64,000 nt of DNA from Rikenellaceae bacterium (GTDB lineage Bacteria; Bacteroidota; Bacteroidia; Bacteroidales; Rikenellaceae). Position numbers and translations under genes: made by a program. Positions 7,256-15,382 of this stretch are shown one piece after another. Below the pieces are notes generated by a model. That model saw only the letters and a program-made list of their open reading frames with translations. It made no database searches and had not been told where the DNA came from. Where the stretch lies: contig SUZL01000011.1 of the NCBI GenBank assembly GCA_015059925.1, forward strand, positions 1 through 64,000. The letters run 5' to 3'. The first letter of the stretch is position 1, and each line of letters begins with the position of its first letter.

Positions 7256-10066
7256 ATGAGACATATCCTCGCGCTCTGTGTGGCGCTCTCATTTATAGCT
7301 TGTTCCTCGGGCAAGGAGTTTGAGTCCGAGCGTCTGTATCTTGATCTTGCGGGTAAGTGGTCATCGTCGCTGGGCGAGTGCCTGCTGCCGGGCACGACCG
7401 ACGAGAATCGCCTCGGCGATGGCGTTCATCCCACCGACATCACCTCGCGTCTGACGCGAACCTACCCCTATGCGGGCGTTGTCGAGTACACGCGCCAAGT
7501 GCATATCTCGTCGGAGATGGCGGCCCGCCGAATGGTACTCAATATGGAGCGCACCAAGCCCTCGACACTCTTTATCGATGGCGACAGCATCGGCTCTCTG
7601 GGCCACATCTACGCTCCGCATCGCTATCTGCTGCCGCAGCTTGAGGAGGGCGAGCACGAGATTCGCATCCGCATCGACAACTCCGAGACGTCCGTCCCCG
7701 CCGAGATTCAGGGCTCGCACGCTTGGACCGACAATACGCAGACCAATTGGAATGGTATCCTTGGCGACTTCCACATCGAGGCTACGCCCTACACCTTCAT
7801 CGAGTCGATGCAGATCTACCCCTCGGTAGCCGATCGCACGGCAACCATCAAACTCCGAATCGAGAGTAGCGCCGAGCAGTCGGCAATGCTCAATATCGAC
7901 TCTCATTCGTGGAATAGCCGCCAGAAGCATACGCTGGAGGGCGTGGAGCAGTCGCTTGAGCTTCATCGTGGCACAAACGAGGTGGAGATTACGCTCGATC
8001 TGGGCGAGGAGATGCTGCTCTGGAGCGAGTTCCATCCCGCACTCTACGCCGTCGATTGCCGCCTGACGAGCGCCGATGGCGTTGATAACGTGGTCGATAA
8101 CTTCGGCGTGCGCGACTTCTCGACCTCAGGCACGCAGTTTACCATCAACGGCTACAAAACCTTCCTGCGTGGCAAGCACGACGCTTGCGTCTTCCCGCTC
8201 ACGGGCTACGCCCCGATGGATGTCGAGTCGTGGCGCAAGGTCTTCCGCATCGCCAAGAGCTACGGCATAAACTACTACCGTTGCCACTCCTACACCCCTC
8301 CCAAGGCCGCCTTCGAGGCTGCCGACATCGAGGGTATCTACTTCCAGACCGAGCTGCCGTTGTGGGGCACGATTACGGAGGATACGAAGCCGCTGAACGA
8401 GTTTCTGCTGCGCGAGGCGCGTATGATTCTCGATTTTCTGGGTAACCACGCATCGTTCACGATGCTCGGACTGGGTAATGAGCTTAACGGCGATGTTGCC
8501 GTTATGCGTCGCTGGCTCGACGAGTTCCGTAGCCGCGATAGCCGCCACCTCTACTCTTACGGCTCTAATAACTTCCTCGGCTGGCAGGGCCCGCAGGATG
8601 GCGAGGATTACTTTACAACGTGCCGCGTGGGTGGTAGCGAGGGCTACGAATCGCACGTTCGCTCGTCGTTCGCCTTTGTCGATGCCGAGCAGGGCGGTAT
8701 CTTGAATAACACGCGCCCCAACACGCGCGCCGACTACTCGCAGGCTATTGCCCGTTCGCCACGCCCCGTTATCAGCCACGAGACGGGACAGTTCCAGATC
8801 TACCCCGATTACGACGAGATTGCAAAATATACAGGTGTGCTGCACCCCTATAACCTTGAGATTTTCCGCCGCCGTCTGCGCGAAAATGGTCTTCAGGATC
8901 AGACCGAAGCCTTCCACGAGGCTACGGGACGCTTCGCGGTGGAGTGCTATAAGGCCGACATCGAGTACGGACTGCGCACGCGTGGTTTGGGAGGTTTCCA
9001 GATGCTCGATTTGCAGGATTTCCCAGGTCAGGGCTCGGCTCTTGTAGGTATGCTCGACGCCTTTATGGAGAGTAAGGGTATCACCACGCCCGAGGAGTTC
9101 CGCAGCTTCTGTGCGCCCGTTGTGCCGCTGGCATTGATCGACGACTTCTGCCTCGATGGTGCGAGCGGATTTGTAGCCGATGTGGCGTTGGCAAACTATG
9201 TTGAGAGCGATTGGACGGAGCCTGTCGATTGGACGCTCAAGAGCGTCAAGGGCTCTCACTTCTCGGCCGAGGGCCGTATCGAGGCCGCCGTTGAGCAGGG
9301 TGATGTTGCAACGGTTGGCCGTATCAGCCTGCCGCTCACGTCGATCCATAAGCCTACGCAGCTTTGCCTGACACTCTCGACGGACGATTATAGTAATTAT
9401 TATAATCTGTGGGTATATCCCTCATCCGAGGAGCCCGAGCACGAGGAGATCCACATCTGTGCGGCACTCGACGCGGAGGCTCGCAACGTCTTGGCCGAGG
9501 GTGGCCGTGTATTGCTCGTGCCCGATCATAAGACAATTGAGCAGCAGAGCGTTGGCGGACTCTTCACGCCCGATTATTGGAACTATGCAATGTTCAAGAG
9601 TATCTCCGAAAATGCCGGCAAGGAGGTCTCGCCCGGCACGCTGTCGCTGCTGATGGATTCGAAGCATCCGCTCTTTGAAGATTTCCCCACCGACGACCAT
9701 AGCAATTGGCAGTGGTGGAGTATCGTTCGCAATGCCCGCCCGCTGGTGCTCAACGCCACACGCCACGAGTATAAGCCGCTGATTCAGGTGGTCGATAATG
9801 TCGAGCGCAACCATAAACTCGGCCTTCTGTTTGAGTTCAAGGTCGGCGAGGGCCGCGTGCTGGTGTGTATGAGCGATCTCGAAGCCGTTGCACAGACGCC
9901 CGAGGGGGCGCAGTTCCGCCGCTCGATTCTCGACTATATGCTCTCCGATGAGTTCGCCCCCACCGAACAGCTCTCTGCCGAGGAGCTCTCACAACTCCTC
10001 TCCGCCGAGGTCTCGCAGCGCGAAATCATCGGCGAGAAGAACCTCTCCGATTACGACGTACAGTAA
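7256..10066 (+). CDS. Glycoside hydrolase family 2 lipoprotein
   Basis: 936 residues. The N terminus (MRHILALCVALSFIACSSG) is a lipoprotein signal with Cys16 as the probable acylated residue, placing it on a periplasmic or surface membrane face. The order is that of GH2 enzymes: jelly-roll sugar-binding domain, Ig-like domain, then a TIM barrel. Within the barrel, Glu409 in LGLGNELNGD is the likely acid/base and Glu509 in PVISHETGQF the likely nucleophile. About 350 residues follow, including a region resembling a carbohydrate-binding module. Beta-galactosidase, glucuronidase or mannosidase specificity cannot be told apart from sequence. It stands alone between terminators; no SusC/D partner is adjacent. 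Confidence 0.85.
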   Translation: MRHILALCVALSFIACSSGKEFESERLYLDLAGKWSSSLGECLLPGTTDENRLGDGVHPTDITSRLTRTYPYAGVVEYTRQVHISSEMAARRMVLNMERTKPSTLFIDGDSIGSLGHIYAPHRYLLPQLEEGEHEIRIRIDNSETSVPAEIQGSHAWTDNTQTNWNGILGDFHIEATPYTFIESMQIYPSVADRTATIKLRIESSAEQSAMLNIDSHSWNSRQKHTLEGVEQSLELHRGTNEVEITLDLGEEMLLWSEFHPALYAVDCRLTSADGVDNVVDNFGVRDFSTSGTQFTINGYKTFLRGKHDACVFPLTGYAPMDVESWRKVFRIAKSYGINYYRCHSYTPPKAAFEAADIEGIYFQTELPLWGTITEDTKPLNEFLLREARMILDFLGNHASFTMLGLGNELNGDVAVMRRWLDEFRSRDSRHLYSYGSNNFLGWQGPQDGEDYFTTCRVGGSEGYESHVRSSFAFVDAEQGGILNNTRPNTRADYSQAIARSPRPVISHETGQFQIYPDYDEIAKYTGVLHPYNLEIFRRRLRENGLQDQTEAFHEATGRFAVECYKADIEYGLRTRGLGGFQMLDLQDFPGQGSALVGMLDAFMESKGITTPEEFRSFCAPVVPLALIDDFCLDGASGFVADVALANYVESDWTEPVDWTLKSVKGSHFSAEGRIEAAVEQGDVATVGRISLPLTSIHKPTQLCLTLSTDDYSNYYNLWVYPSSEEPEHEEIHICAALDAEARNVLAEGGRVLLVPDHKTIEQQSVGGLFTPDYWNYAMFKSISENAGKEVSPGTLSLLMDSKHPLFEDFPTDDHSNWQWWSIVRNARPLVLNATRHEYKPLIQVVDNVERNHKLGLLFEFKVGEGRVLVCMSDLEAVAQTPEGAQFRRSILDYMLSDEFAPTEQLSAEELSQLLSAEVSQREIIGEKNLSDYDVQ

Positions 10067-10086
10067 CCCCACATACCGCAAAACAA

Positions 10087-10124
10087 ACCGAGCTGCCAAC
10101 ATCCGTTAGCAGCTCGGTTTTGTG
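10087..10124. terminator. Bidirectional terminator after the GH2 gene
   Basis: CCGAGCTGC at 10089-10097 pairs perfectly with GCAGCTCGG at 10110-10118, followed by TTTT; the minus strand also ends in a T-rich stretch. It serves the GH2 gene and the convergent flavodoxin-like gene ending at 10128. Confidence 0.85.
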
Positions 10125-10127
10125 TAA

Positions 10128-10751
10128 CTATCTAATAAAATTCATCGCATCCCACGCTTCGTCGGTGGGGCGGCCGGGGGAGGGGTGGCCGTCGGTGCAG
10201 CGGAGCAGCCACGCCATATTGCGGGCAAGGGTACGCATCGTCTGCATTCCCTCGCTATCCAGCGCCGCTTGGCCCTCCGTGTGGCCATAGACGATGTTCC
10301 AATACTGCGACGTTACGATTGGCATATTCAGCATCTGGAAGGGCATATTCAGCGCCTCGAACGTAGCCGTTGCGCCGCCACGTCGGCATACGGCGATAGC
10401 GGCGGCGGGTTTGCCTGCAATGTTGGCACTGTTGGAATAGAATGCACGCTGTATGACCGACAACAACGCTCCGTTAGGCTGGCCGTAATATACGGGCGAG
10501 CCGACAATCAGGCCATCGGCCTCGGTAAATTTCTCCGAAATGCGGTTGCAGACATCGTCGTCGAAGATGCAGCGCCCGAGCTTCTGCGTGAAGCACTGCC
10601 GGCACGCGATACAGCCCCTGACCGGACCGTTACCGATCCATACGATTTCGCTCTCGATGCCCTCGCTTTCGAGTTGCTTTGCCACCTCCGAGAGTGCGAT
10701 GGCGGTGTTGCCCTGCTTGTGGGGGCTTCCGTTGAGGAGTAATACTTTCAT
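10128..10751 (-). CDS. Flavodoxin-family NAD(P)H-dependent oxidoreductase
   Basis: 207 residues with a flavodoxin fold of the NADPH-dependent FMN reductase / iron-sulfur flavoprotein type. The N terminus MKVLLLNGSPHKQGNT contains the FMN phosphate loop (GSPHKQGNT). A Cys-rich segment CIACRQCFTQKLGRC (from about residue 52) resembles the cluster-binding segment of archaeal and clostridial iron-sulfur flavoproteins, although spacing differs among family members. GSPVYYGQPNG is the second flavin loop. It follows the flavin reductase gene by 13 bases, and the two probably form a flavin-dependent redox operon. The physiological electron acceptor is unknown. Confidence 0.85.
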   Translation of the reverse strand: MKVLLLNGSPHKQGNTAIALSEVAKQLESEGIESEIVWIGNGPVRGCIACRQCFTQKLGRCIFDDDVCNRISEKFTEADGLIVGSPVYYGQPNGALLSVIQRAFYSNSANIAGKPAAAIAVCRRGGATATFEALNMPFQMLNMPIVTSQYWNIVYGHTEGQAALDSEGMQTMRTLARNMAWLLRCTDGHPSPGRPTDEAWDAMNFIR

Positions 10752-10764
10752 ATTGTAAGATGTT

Positions 10765-11322
10765 TTATTTCAGTTTCTTGCCATCGGCGAAGGCGTTGCC
10801 TGCGACCTCGCCCAAGGCGATGTAGTGATGGTTGATGGGATCGTAGGTGATGGGGCGCAGCTTACGGTAGTCGATCTTGCCGTCGGTGAGGATGCTCTCG
10901 TCGGCGCTCACATTCACGATGCGGCCCACGAGGTGGTTATTCTCCTTGTCGTACGACAGCATCTCGCACTCCAGCGTCATCGGCAGCTGCTCGATAATCG
11001 GGGCATTGACCGCCTCCGAGCGTTGGGCCGTAAAGCCCGCTTTCGAGAACTTCTCGGGCTCGCAGTTGCCCGACACGATACCCACATAGTCGCACGCCGC
11101 GAGCTGCTCGACGGTCGCTATACTCACCGTGAAGGCCTTTGTCGAGAGGATGTTTTTCGTGGTCTTGTGCCCCTCGGAGATGCAGATTCCGATATGTTCG
11201 TCGGTAAACATCCCGCCCCACGCAGCATTCATCGCGTTGGGGACTCCCTGCTCGTCATACGCCGCCACGATCAGCACCGGCATAGGGTAGAGCCAACTTT
11301 TTGATCCAAAATTCTTACGCAT
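10765..11322 (-). CDS. Flavin reductase / flavoredoxin family protein
   Basis: 185 residues, the size of the FMN-binding split-barrel flavin reductase-like family. The N-terminal run SWLYPMPVLIVAAYDEQG, then NAMNAAWGGMFTDEHIGICIS and HKTTKNI, is characteristic of flavoredoxin-like proteins that bind FMN tightly. Expected in the cytoplasm; no signal peptide. It is the first gene of a two-gene unit with the flavodoxin-like gene and divergent from katA, a grouping consistent with redox or oxygen handling, which is inference. Confidence 0.85.
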   Translation of the reverse strand: MRKNFGSKSWLYPMPVLIVAAYDEQGVPNAMNAAWGGMFTDEHIGICISEGHKTTKNILSTKAFTVSIATVEQLAACDYVGIVSGNCEPEKFSKAGFTAQRSEAVNAPIIEQLPMTLECEMLSYDKENNHLVGRIVNVSADESILTDGKIDYRKLRPITYDPINHHYIALGEVAGNAFADGKKLK

Positions 11323-11371
11323 AACGATCTAATTATCTGGTTTTATTTTTCGTGTCGAAGTTAATCCATTA

Positions 11372-11379
11372 CAAAGATA
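11372..11379 (-). promoter_or_regulatory. -7 box for the flavin reductase operon
   Basis: TATCTTTG on the minus strand fits TAnnTTTG and lies about 50 bases upstream of the start codon at 11322. No well-spaced -33 element was found. Confidence 0.45.
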
Positions 11380-11518
11380 GAAATTTCTTGCAAAATTGAT
11401 TCCTCGGCGCCTATTTCCGTCGGACTATTTTACAAAAAAACTGCCTTCCAAAAGTGTTTATAGTGTTGTGTGGCACAATTTTGGGGATATCGGTATAAAT
11501 CAATCAAAATCCGATATT

Positions 11519-13018
11519 ATGCAGACGAAGAAAAATCATTTGACGGCGGAGAACGGGCGCCCCATAGCCGATAATCAAAATACGCAGACCGCAGGTGTGC
11601 GTGGCCCTGTGATGATGCAAGATCCGTGGTTTACTGAGAAGTTGGCCCATTTCGACCGTGAGGTGATCCCCGAACGACGTATGCACGCCAAGGGAGCGGG
11701 TGCGTATGGCACATTCACCGTAACGCACGACCTAACGGCCTATACGCGAGCCTCGATATTTGCAGAGGTGGGCAAGCAAACCGATTGTTTTGTCCGCTTC
11801 TCGACCGTTGCGGGCGAGCGTGGCGCAGCCGATGCCGAACGCGATATTCGCGGCTTTGCGATAAAATTCTACACCGATACGGGCAATTGGGATCTGGTGG
11901 GAAACAATACGCCCGTATTCTTCCTGCGCGATCCGCTGAAATTCCCCGACCTCAACCACGCCATCAAGCGCGATCCGCGCACGGGTATGCGCTCGGCCAA
12001 TAGCAATTGGGACTTCTGGACGCTGCTGCCCGAGGCTCTGCATCAGGTTACGATCACGATGTCGCCGCGCGGAATCCCCTTCTCATTCCGCCATATGCAC
12101 GGCTTCGGCAGCCATACATATAGCTTTATCGACGCAGACAATCGCCGCACTTGGGTGAAATTTCATCTGCGCACGTTGCAGGGAATCAAGAATATGACCG
12201 ACGCGGAGGCTGAGGCTGTGATTTCCAAGGATCGCGAGTCGCACCAAAGGGATCTCTTCGAGGCCATCGAGCGTGGCGACTACCCGCGCTGGCTGATGCA
12301 GGTGCAGCTGATGTCGGAGGGGCAGGCGCGCAAGTCCCAGATCAATCCGTTTGATTTGACCAAGGTGTGGTATCACGGCGACTTCCCGCTGCACGACGTT
12401 GGTATTCTGGAGCTTAACCGCAACCCCGAGAACTTCTTTGCCGAGACCGAGCAGGCAGCATTCAACCCGATGAACATCATCGACGGCATTGGCTTTTCGC
12501 CCGATAAGATGTTGCAGGGGCGCCTCTTCTCCTATGGCGATGCGCAGCGCTACCGCTTGGGCGTAAATCATCACCTCATACCCGTCAATCGACCCCGCTG
12601 TCCCTATCACGCCTATCACCGCGATGGACAGATGCGCACCGACGATAACGCAGGGCGCACGATTGCGTATGAGCCGAATAGCTATGGCGAGTGGCAAGAC
12701 CAACCGCACCTAAAAGAGCCGCCCTTGGCTGTTACGGGCGAGGTCTATAACTACGACGAGCGCGAACTCGATAGCGACTACTTCACGCAGCCGGGCAAGC
12801 TGTGGCGGCTGATGTCGGCGGAGGATAAACAGGCCACTTGCGAGAACACGGCCCGCGCGATGGGCGATGCGGAGATCTTCATCAAACAGCGCCATATCCG
12901 CAACTGCCACCGCGCCGATCCTTCGTATGGCGAAGGCGTAGCCAAGGCTCTGGGGCTCTCGCTCGCCGAGGCCCTCACGGCCGAAGACCCCGCCCATCCA
13001 TCGTGGGATTGGCGATGA
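11519..13018 (+). CDS. katA: Monofunctional haem catalase KatA
   Basis: 499 residues from the ATG at 11519; in-frame codons back to 11396 encode a non-conserved leader. It is a small-subunit (clade 3 type) catalase that dismutes hydrogen peroxide. Active-site elements are all present: His56 in [12 protein letters not shown], the Asn in [11 protein letters not shown] (residues 129-130), and the proximal haem ligand Tyr339 in [14 protein letters not shown]. There is no signal peptide, so it is cytoplasmic. The 500-bp neighbourhood has no regulator; an OxyR-type regulator would have to be elsewhere. A hairpin follows at 13031-13059. It is the last chromosomal gene before the island. Confidence 0.96.
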   Translation: MQTKKNHLTAENGRPIADNQNTQTAGVRGPVMMQDPWFTEKLAHFDREVIPERRMHAKGAGAYGTFTVTHDLTAYTRASIFAEVGKQTDCFVRFSTVAGERGAADAERDIRGFAIKFYTDTGNWDLVGNNTPVFFLRDPLKFPDLNHAIKRDPRTGMRSANSNWDFWTLLPEALHQVTITMSPRGIPFSFRHMHGFGSHTYSFIDADNRRTWVKFHLRTLQGIKNMTDAEAEAVISKDRESHQRDLFEAIERGDYPRWLMQVQLMSEGQARKSQINPFDLTKVWYHGDFPLHDVGILELNRNPENFFAETEQAAFNPMNIIDGIGFSPDKMLQGRLFSYGDAQRYRLGVNHHLIPVNRPRCPYHAYHRDGQMRTDDNAGRTIAYEPNSYGEWQDQPHLKEPPLAVTGEVYNYDERELDSDYFTQPGKLWRLMSAEDKQATCENTARAMGDAEIFIKQRHIRNCHRADPSYGEGVAKALGLSLAEALTAEDPAHPSWDWR

Positions 13019-13028
13019 TACATTCGCA

Positions 13029-13063
13029 AACAATGGACTGTCCATCGGGTAGTCCATTGTTTA
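13029..13063 (+). terminator. katA terminator
   Basis: CAATGGACT at 13031-13039 pairs perfectly with AGTCCATTG at 13051-13059, followed by TTTAT. Confidence 0.75.
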
Positions 13064-13125
13064 TATAAATCCATATCAAGCGTAGTAATGATCGGTGCGT
13101 GAACTTGTTCAAACGCACATCTACA

Positions 13126-13158
13126 GAAAACGAACAACAGTTAGAAACTGTTGCTCGT
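13126..13158 (-). terminator. Orphaned terminator of the ancestral tRNA-Gly transcript
   Basis: Read on the minus strand, a 13-bp stem with one wobble pair (arms 13146-13158 and 13130-13142, 3-base loop) is followed by TTTTC. It lies 8 bases beyond the displaced tRNA 3' half at 13166-13208. Before integration it would have stood just downstream of the tRNA-Gly gene. This is inference from position and orientation. Confidence 0.6.
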
Positions 13159-13165
13159 CTAAACA

Positions 13166-13208
13166 GAGCGGTAAGCGGGACTCGAACCCGTGACCCTCGG
13201 CTTGGGAA
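13166..13208. repeat. attL: displaced 3' half of tRNA-Gly
   Basis: These 43 bases are identical to 23822-23864, the 3' half (T arm, acceptor strand, anticodon-stem part) of the intact tRNA-Gly gene. Homology stops sharply at 13209, where the tRNA 5' half should begin. This is the direct repeat left by site-specific integration into a tRNA 3' end. Confidence 0.93.
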
Positions 13209-13788
13209 ACATAGTAAGTATATTTTTTGATTTTGCTATATTTTTATATTTATTTATATAAGTCGCAGTAATACAGCTATGTATGGAAGATGTTGTTTTG
13301 CTTGTATTTTTAGTTGTTTGCTTTTTATTACGCGTTTTGCGTTGAAATTTTGTCGAAATTGAAAAGTTGTGTCGAAATTTTGTCGAAATTTTCACAGAAA
13401 AATATGTAATGCATTCATAACTTTAGTCAGATTAAAAAACTCCTTTTGCCATTTTTCTAATTTACGTAAATTTGGGACACTGCCCAATATCCATATTCTC
13501 AACTTATATGTAATCCCGATAGGGTATAATATCTGTATTTAGCTATAAAAACAACCCTATCGGGTATAGATATAGTAATATTTTCAATGAATTATACCCG
13601 AACGGTGTTATTTTTTGCATTATAGCGTGTGCCCCTATAAAGTTGGGCTTATTTCATAGTGTTTCATATTGAGAATAATCAATAACGAAAATGATATTTA
13701 AGGACGAAAAGAGGTCGACTTAAATTAATTTTATTAAATTTATCCCAAGATTAGATAATGTACTATAACCCAGAGCAAAATATTCGAT
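13209..13788. other. AT-rich left end of the island, no gene
   Basis: About 580 bases without a supportable gene. It contains two 21-bp-class copies of the GTCGAAATTTT motif (13341-13361 and 13371-13392). It also has a perfect 10-bp inverted repeat CCCGATAGGG/CCCTATCGGG at 13515-13524 and 13555-13564. GGGTATA occurs at 13522 and 13562, with an inverted TATACCC at 13593. These are likely recombinase or regulator sites ahead of the integrase gene. Confidence 0.6.
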
Positions 13789-15003
13789 ATGAAGTATTCT
13801 CGTCAAGGCGTAACGATTGTCTCAATAATTGATAGCTCTCATCCTCGCAAGGATGGTACATATCCTATACGTATCCGAGTAACTTATCTTGGAAAGCATA
13901 GATATTATCCGACGGGAGTTTCGCTTGGCGAATTGGAATGGGATTCACTAACCAATACGAGGAATCGAGAGTTGGTGGCAGCCCGCAAGGATATTGAAAT
14001 GGCCGAACAAATGGTTCGTGAAACAGTAAATGCACTTATCGAAGATGATATGTTCTCGCTTGAAACTCTTGATCGTCTCCTTCGTCGCAAAAATGATAAT
14101 ACGCTGAATGCTATATTTAGAAATAGAATAGAGGAGCTAAAGCTGACCGACTCAATTGGAAATAGTGGGGTATATGAAACAACTCTTAAAACCATTGAAA
14201 AGTTTGCTGGCGAGAAAATAGCTCTTGATAGTATAACCTTTGCTTGGTTACAGCGCTTTGAGAACTATATGAAAGCATCAGGCTTATCAACAAACACTAT
14301 AGCTATTCGCCTCCGAACATTAAGGGCTGTTTATAATTACGCTCAGGGTTGTGGCCTAATTCGTAAGGGCAACTCTCCGTTTAATGATTATAAGATTCGC
14401 TCGGGTCAGGGACGCAAGAATGCATTGACAGCGGAGCATATCAAGTTGATCCGTGATTACGATGATGGACTGGAGACGACACGTAAATATCGGGACTATT
14501 GGATGTTCCTATTCTACTGTAATGGGATGAATGTGGCAGATTTTATCCAACTCAAATATTCCGATATTATCGATGACGAGATATTTTTCCAGCGCAAGAA
14601 GACTCGTAATACTCTGCGTAGTTTGCGAGATATTCGTGCCGTAGTAAATGATCATATGTGGGGAATAATTAACCGTTGGGGAAATCCTGTTGCTCCCGAT
14701 AACTATATATTCCCACATCTGGATGGAACAGAATCTCCAGAACGGATTAAAAATAAAACTCAATATCTTACGCGCATTATCAATAGACGTATGGCACAAA
14801 TATCCGAAAAATTGGGAATTCCTCACGTTTCGACCAATGTTGCTCGCCATTCGTTTGCTACGATACTGAAGAACAAAGGTGTGAATATAGCGTACATCTC
14901 CGAGGCATTAGGCCATAGCGATATAAAAACAACGGAGATATATCTCTCATCATTCGATCACGAATCACGCAAAAAGATGTCTGATTTGTTGATGGATCTG
15001 TAG
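13789..15003 (+). CDS. Tyrosine recombinase (integrase) of the island
   Basis: 404 residues, the usual length of Bacteroidetes site-specific integrases with an N-terminal arm-binding domain, a SAM-like core-binding domain (about 110-205) and a catalytic domain. The C-terminal block has ARHSFATIL, EALGHSDIKTTEIYL and the nucleophile Tyr in EIYLSSF. The position of the first catalytic Arg reads GMNVADF instead of GxR; loss or relocation of that Arg is known in the Bacteroides IntDOT-like group. It lies 580 bases inside attL and reads into the island. It is expected to catalyse integration at and excision from tRNA-Gly(CCC). No obvious excisionase gene accompanies it. Confidence 0.93.
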   Translation: MKYSRQGVTIVSIIDSSHPRKDGTYPIRIRVTYLGKHRYYPTGVSLGELEWDSLTNTRNRELVAARKDIEMAEQMVRETVNALIEDDMFSLETLDRLLRRKNDNTLNAIFRNRIEELKLTDSIGNSGVYETTLKTIEKFAGEKIALDSITFAWLQRFENYMKASGLSTNTIAIRLRTLRAVYNYAQGCGLIRKGNSPFNDYKIRSGQGRKNALTAEHIKLIRDYDDGLETTRKYRDYWMFLFYCNGMNVADFIQLKYSDIIDDEIFFQRKKTRNTLRSLRDIRAVVNDHMWGIINRWGNPVAPDNYIFPHLDGTESPERIKNKTQYLTRIINRRMAQISEKLGIPHVSTNVARHSFATILKNKGVNIAYISEALGHSDIKTTEIYLSSFDHESRKKMSDLLMDL

Positions 15004-15123
15004 TTGGAGGCTTACTTCTTTTGAGATATATAATTTTAATAATCACTAACATATGGCTGTAATTGCAAGGAAATCTTGTAATATTCGGCTTGATGTTCCA
15101 ATATTTTCCTGTAATCAACAAAA

Positions 15124-15152
15124 AACCTCCCGCACAAAACGGGAGGCTTTAA
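15124..15152. terminator. Bidirectional terminator between integrase and lipoprotein genes
   Basis: CCTCCCG at 15126-15132 pairs with CGGGAGG at 15140-15146. T-rich runs lie on both sides (CTTT on plus, TTTTTT on minus). The flanking genes converge here. Confidence 0.8.
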
Positions 15153-15169
15153 TAATTTTTCGATGCCAG

Positions 15170-15382
15170 TTATTTCTCCTCCATCACCTCGCGCCACGTC
15201 TTATCAATTACCACCGGCGGGTGCGTAGGAACAAATACATCCGTAGAATCCTTCTTCGGCTGCGGATTCTTGTCCGCACCACTCTTCTCTGTCCGTGACG
15301 CGGCGCACGAGCAGAGCAATGCCGACGACAGCGCAGCGGCTGCCGTCAGCATCTTGACCTTATTGCATCTTCTATCTCGCAT
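15170..15382 (-). CDS. Small lipoprotein sharing a tail with the M64-type protein
   Basis: 70 residues. The hydrophobic stretch MLTAAAALSSALLCSCAAS ends in a lipobox-like LLCSC, so it is probably a membrane-anchored lipoprotein with a mature part of about 45 residues. Its start overlaps the end of the upstream gene by 11 bases, so translation may be coupled. The mature C terminus has PTHPPVVIDKTW, almost the same as PTHPPVVINKSW at the C terminus of the upstream 1076-residue protein. No family is recognised. It could be a partner of the big lipoprotein or a remnant of a duplicated 3' end. Confidence 0.6.
   Translation of the reverse strand: MRDRRCNKVKMLTAAAALSSALLCSCAASRTEKSGADKNPQPKKDSTDVFVPTHPPVVIDKTWREVMEEK

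Noticed and set aside
8126..9349. A 407-codon open frame on the minus strand
   Set aside because: Antisense shadow of the GH2 gene; no domain, start signal or terminator.
13166..13208. A second functional tRNA-Gly
   Set aside because: Only the 3' half is present; the sequence after 13208 lacks the anticodon 5' strand, D arm and 5' acceptor strand.
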